NCBI GenBank assembly: GCA_937859005.1
Contig: CALLYR010000224.1
Location: forward strand, 1 to 6,681
Direction: 5' to 3'
Source of the DNA: an uncultured Paracoccus sp.
GTDB taxonomy: Bacteria > Pseudomonadota > Alphaproteobacteria > Rhodobacterales > Rhodobacteraceae
DNA: 6,681 bases
Shown here: positions 5,734-6,681 of the stretch, one piece after another
How the letters are laid out: each line of letters begins with the position of its first letter
Position numbering within the stretch: position 1 is the first letter of the stretch
Made by a program: the position numbers and the translations under genes
The notes under the pieces: generated by a model
What the model was told of the DNA's origin: nothing
The model's input: the letters and a program-made list of their open reading frames with translations, nothing else
The model's database searches: none

Positions 5734-5780
5734 TTTCATACACACATAAAGACGCCAAGTCAATAACGGTGTGTATGGAA
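5734..5780. promoter_or_regulatory. Inverted repeat around the brnTA promoter, candidate BrnA operator
   Basis: TTTCATACACAC at 5734-5745 and GTGTGTATGGAA at 5769-5780 are inverted copies matching at 11 of 12 positions, with a 23-bp spacer. The left arm covers the -10 box, the right arm lies just upstream of the -35 box. BrnA-family antitoxins autorepress by binding repeats in their own promoter, so this is the likely operator. Confidence 0.6.
5735..5763 (-). promoter_or_regulatory. brnTA promoter, sigma-70 type, predicted leaderless
   Basis: On the minus strand TTGACT (5763-5758) and TATGAA (5740-5735) are separated by exactly 17 nt. Six nt after the -10 box comes the A of the brnT ATG at 5728, so the predicted transcript starts at the start codon. 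No Shine-Dalgarno sequence precedes that ATG, which fits a leaderless message. Confidence 0.6.
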
Positions 5781-5791
5781 ATACTGCCCCG

Positions 5792-5815
5792 CCCCGCCAT
5801 CGTGCGGGGTTTTTT
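5792..5815 (+). terminator. Rho-independent terminator
   Basis: CCCCGC (5792-5797) pairs perfectly with GCGGGG (5804-5809) over a 6-nt loop (CATCGT), followed directly by six T (5810-5815). It works on the + strand only, and lies 14 nt before the lysin start. It either ends upstream + transcription or acts as a leader attenuator. Confidence 0.8.
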
Positions 5816-5829
5816 CATGGAGAAATCCC

Positions 5830-6609
5830 ATGGCGACAAAGCTGCGCGGCATGTCCGTCGCGGATGTGCAGGGGCTGCTGGCCTCAACCGGCTATTATCG
5901 CGGCGCGATCGACGGCGACGACGGGCCGGCCACCTGGGCCGCGGTCGGAATCATCGAGCGCAATGCCGGACAGGGCCGGGACGGCTGGTCCAGGGCGCGG
6001 CGCCTGATCGCGGCCGCGCAGGTCGTGCTGGCGGCGCAAGGCCATGAGCCCGGCTTTGCGGGCGGCTATGCCGGGGCAAACACGCAGGAGGCCCTGACCG
6101 CCTGGCGATCGGCGCAGGTGGATGTCAGCGCGTCGGTCGAGCGGGCGCCGGCCGCTGCCGTCATGGCGCCCACGGCCGGCGCGGGCTGGCCGCTGCAGCG
6201 CGACATGGAAGGATTCTTTGGCCCAGCCGGGGGACCTGCCTGCACGAATGGGCGCTGCGAGCTGCCGTTCCCGTTTCTGATCGACTGGAACGATGGCGAG
6301 CGGGTCACGGGCTTTCGCTGCCACGAGAAGGTGGCCGCGCGCCTGACCGCCATCTTTGCCGATGCCGCGCAGCATTTCGGCGAGGCCGAGTTCCGTCGCC
6401 TGCGGCTCGACCGCTGGGGCGGCTGCTTCAACCATCGCAGGATGCGCGGCGGCGAGGCGCTGTCGGTCCATGCCTGGGGCGCGGCCGTGGACCTCGATCC
6501 CTCGCGCAACCAGCTGCGCTGGGGCGTGGACCGCGCGGCCTTTGCCCGACCCGAATACGCGCCCTGGTGGCGCATCGTCATGGCCCGCGGCGCGGTGCCG
6601 GCGGGCTGA
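5830..6609 (+). CDS. M15-type peptidoglycan peptidase (endolysin-like), C-terminally incomplete
   Basis: A 259-residue cell-wall hydrolase of the D-Ala-D-Ala carboxypeptidase/endolysin M15 type. The N-terminus holds two peptidoglycan-binding-like repeats: VQGLLASTGYYRGAIDGDDG (residues 13-32) and AQVVLAAQGHEPGFAGGYAG (63-82). After an Ala/Pro linker (about 100-120) comes the peptidase: FRCHEKVAARL, RLDRWGGCFNHRRMRGGEA, the zinc motif SVHAWGAAVD (H214, D221) and WGVDRAAFARPEYAPWW. Family members continue past this point with a W-x-H segment carrying the third zinc ligand; here the frame stops after RGAVPAG and none of the three forward frames after it supplies that motif. GGAG at 5819-5822 gives a good ribosome site, 7 nt before the ATG. 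There is no signal peptide, so export would need the holin. Catalysis is doubtful as written. Confidence 0.85.
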   Translation: MATKLRGMSVADVQGLLASTGYYRGAIDGDDGPATWAAVGIIERNAGQGRDGWSRARRLIAAAQVVLAAQGHEPGFAGGYAGANTQEALTAWRSAQVDVSASVERAPAAAVMAPTAGAGWPLQRDMEGFFGPAGGPACTNGRCELPFPFLIDWNDGERVTGFRCHEKVAARLTAIFADAAQHFGEAEFRRLRLDRWGGCFNHRRMRGGEALSVHAWGAAVDLDPSRNQLRWGVDRAAFARPEYAPWWRIVMARGAVPAG

Positions 6610-6681
6610 CGCGGACCGCCCTCGCGCTGCCGATCCTGGAATCCGATTCGCCCGGATGAAGCGCGCGCTCTCTCCTGCTCA

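Noticed and set aside
5884..6581. Minus-strand open frames opposite the lysin
   Set aside because: The + strand has clear M15 and peptidoglycan-binding motifs; the antisense products have none.
6610..6681. tRNA or attachment site at the window end
   Set aside because: No T-loop, acceptor pairing or repeat of an earlier sequence was found in these 72 bases.
1..6681. CRISPR array or retron/DGR-type repeat
   Set aside because: No regularly spaced direct repeats and no reverse transcriptase or Cas-like protein in any frame.

Overview
The window is a high-GC stretch of alphaproteobacterial prophage. It is probably from the Paracoccus/Rhodobacter group, judged from codon use and from the look of the primase, HD-hydrolase and M15 lysin proteins; this is recognition, not a search result. 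Gene content is phage-like but incomplete and visibly damaged.

Positions 1-3211 (+) are an early, DNA-metabolism block: the end of a DNA-binding-like protein, a P4-type zinc-ribbon/TOPRIM primase, an HD-domain nucleotide phosphohydrolase, a 70-residue unknown protein and the N-terminal part of a P4/D5-type primase-helicase. Genes are tightly packed, with two ATGA stop/start overlaps. Three of the five carry reading-frame lesions, and the helicase gene also has an in-frame TAG and loses its whole ATPase half at about 3174.

Positions 3174-3698 look like a scar. GC falls to about 54% over 3241-3480, a small gene of unknown function lies on the minus strand, and its start codon sits in a perfect-phase 17-bp tandem duplication. 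No terminase, portal, capsid or tail gene lies between replication and lysis genes, so a large deletion or replacement is likely here.

Positions 3699-4512 (+) hold two overlapping genes: a three-helix holin-like protein and a single-pass secreted protein with four cysteines. Then comes a mixed segment with lower GC (about 4585-5209): a possible proline-rich microprotein on the minus strand and a divergent three-helix membrane protein, plausible accessory cargo.

Positions 5257-5728 (-) are a BrnT/BrnA-type toxin-antitoxin pair. The antitoxin frame is intact, while the toxin frame has an amber codon at codon 42. Its promoter is readable, lies within an inverted repeat and predicts a leaderless message. 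A clear rho-independent hairpin follows on the + strand, and then an M15-type peptidoglycan peptidase (5830-6609) with two peptidoglycan-binding-like repeats. Its last zinc-ligand segment is missing.

Taken together: a decaying or rearranged prophage with an accessory toxin-antitoxin insertion. No wholly new system could be established. The best leads are the damaged toxin with intact antitoxin and leaderless promoter, the deletion scar, and the unrecognised small and membrane proteins. Several lesions are one- or two-base changes, so sequencing error must be excluded before biology is inferred.
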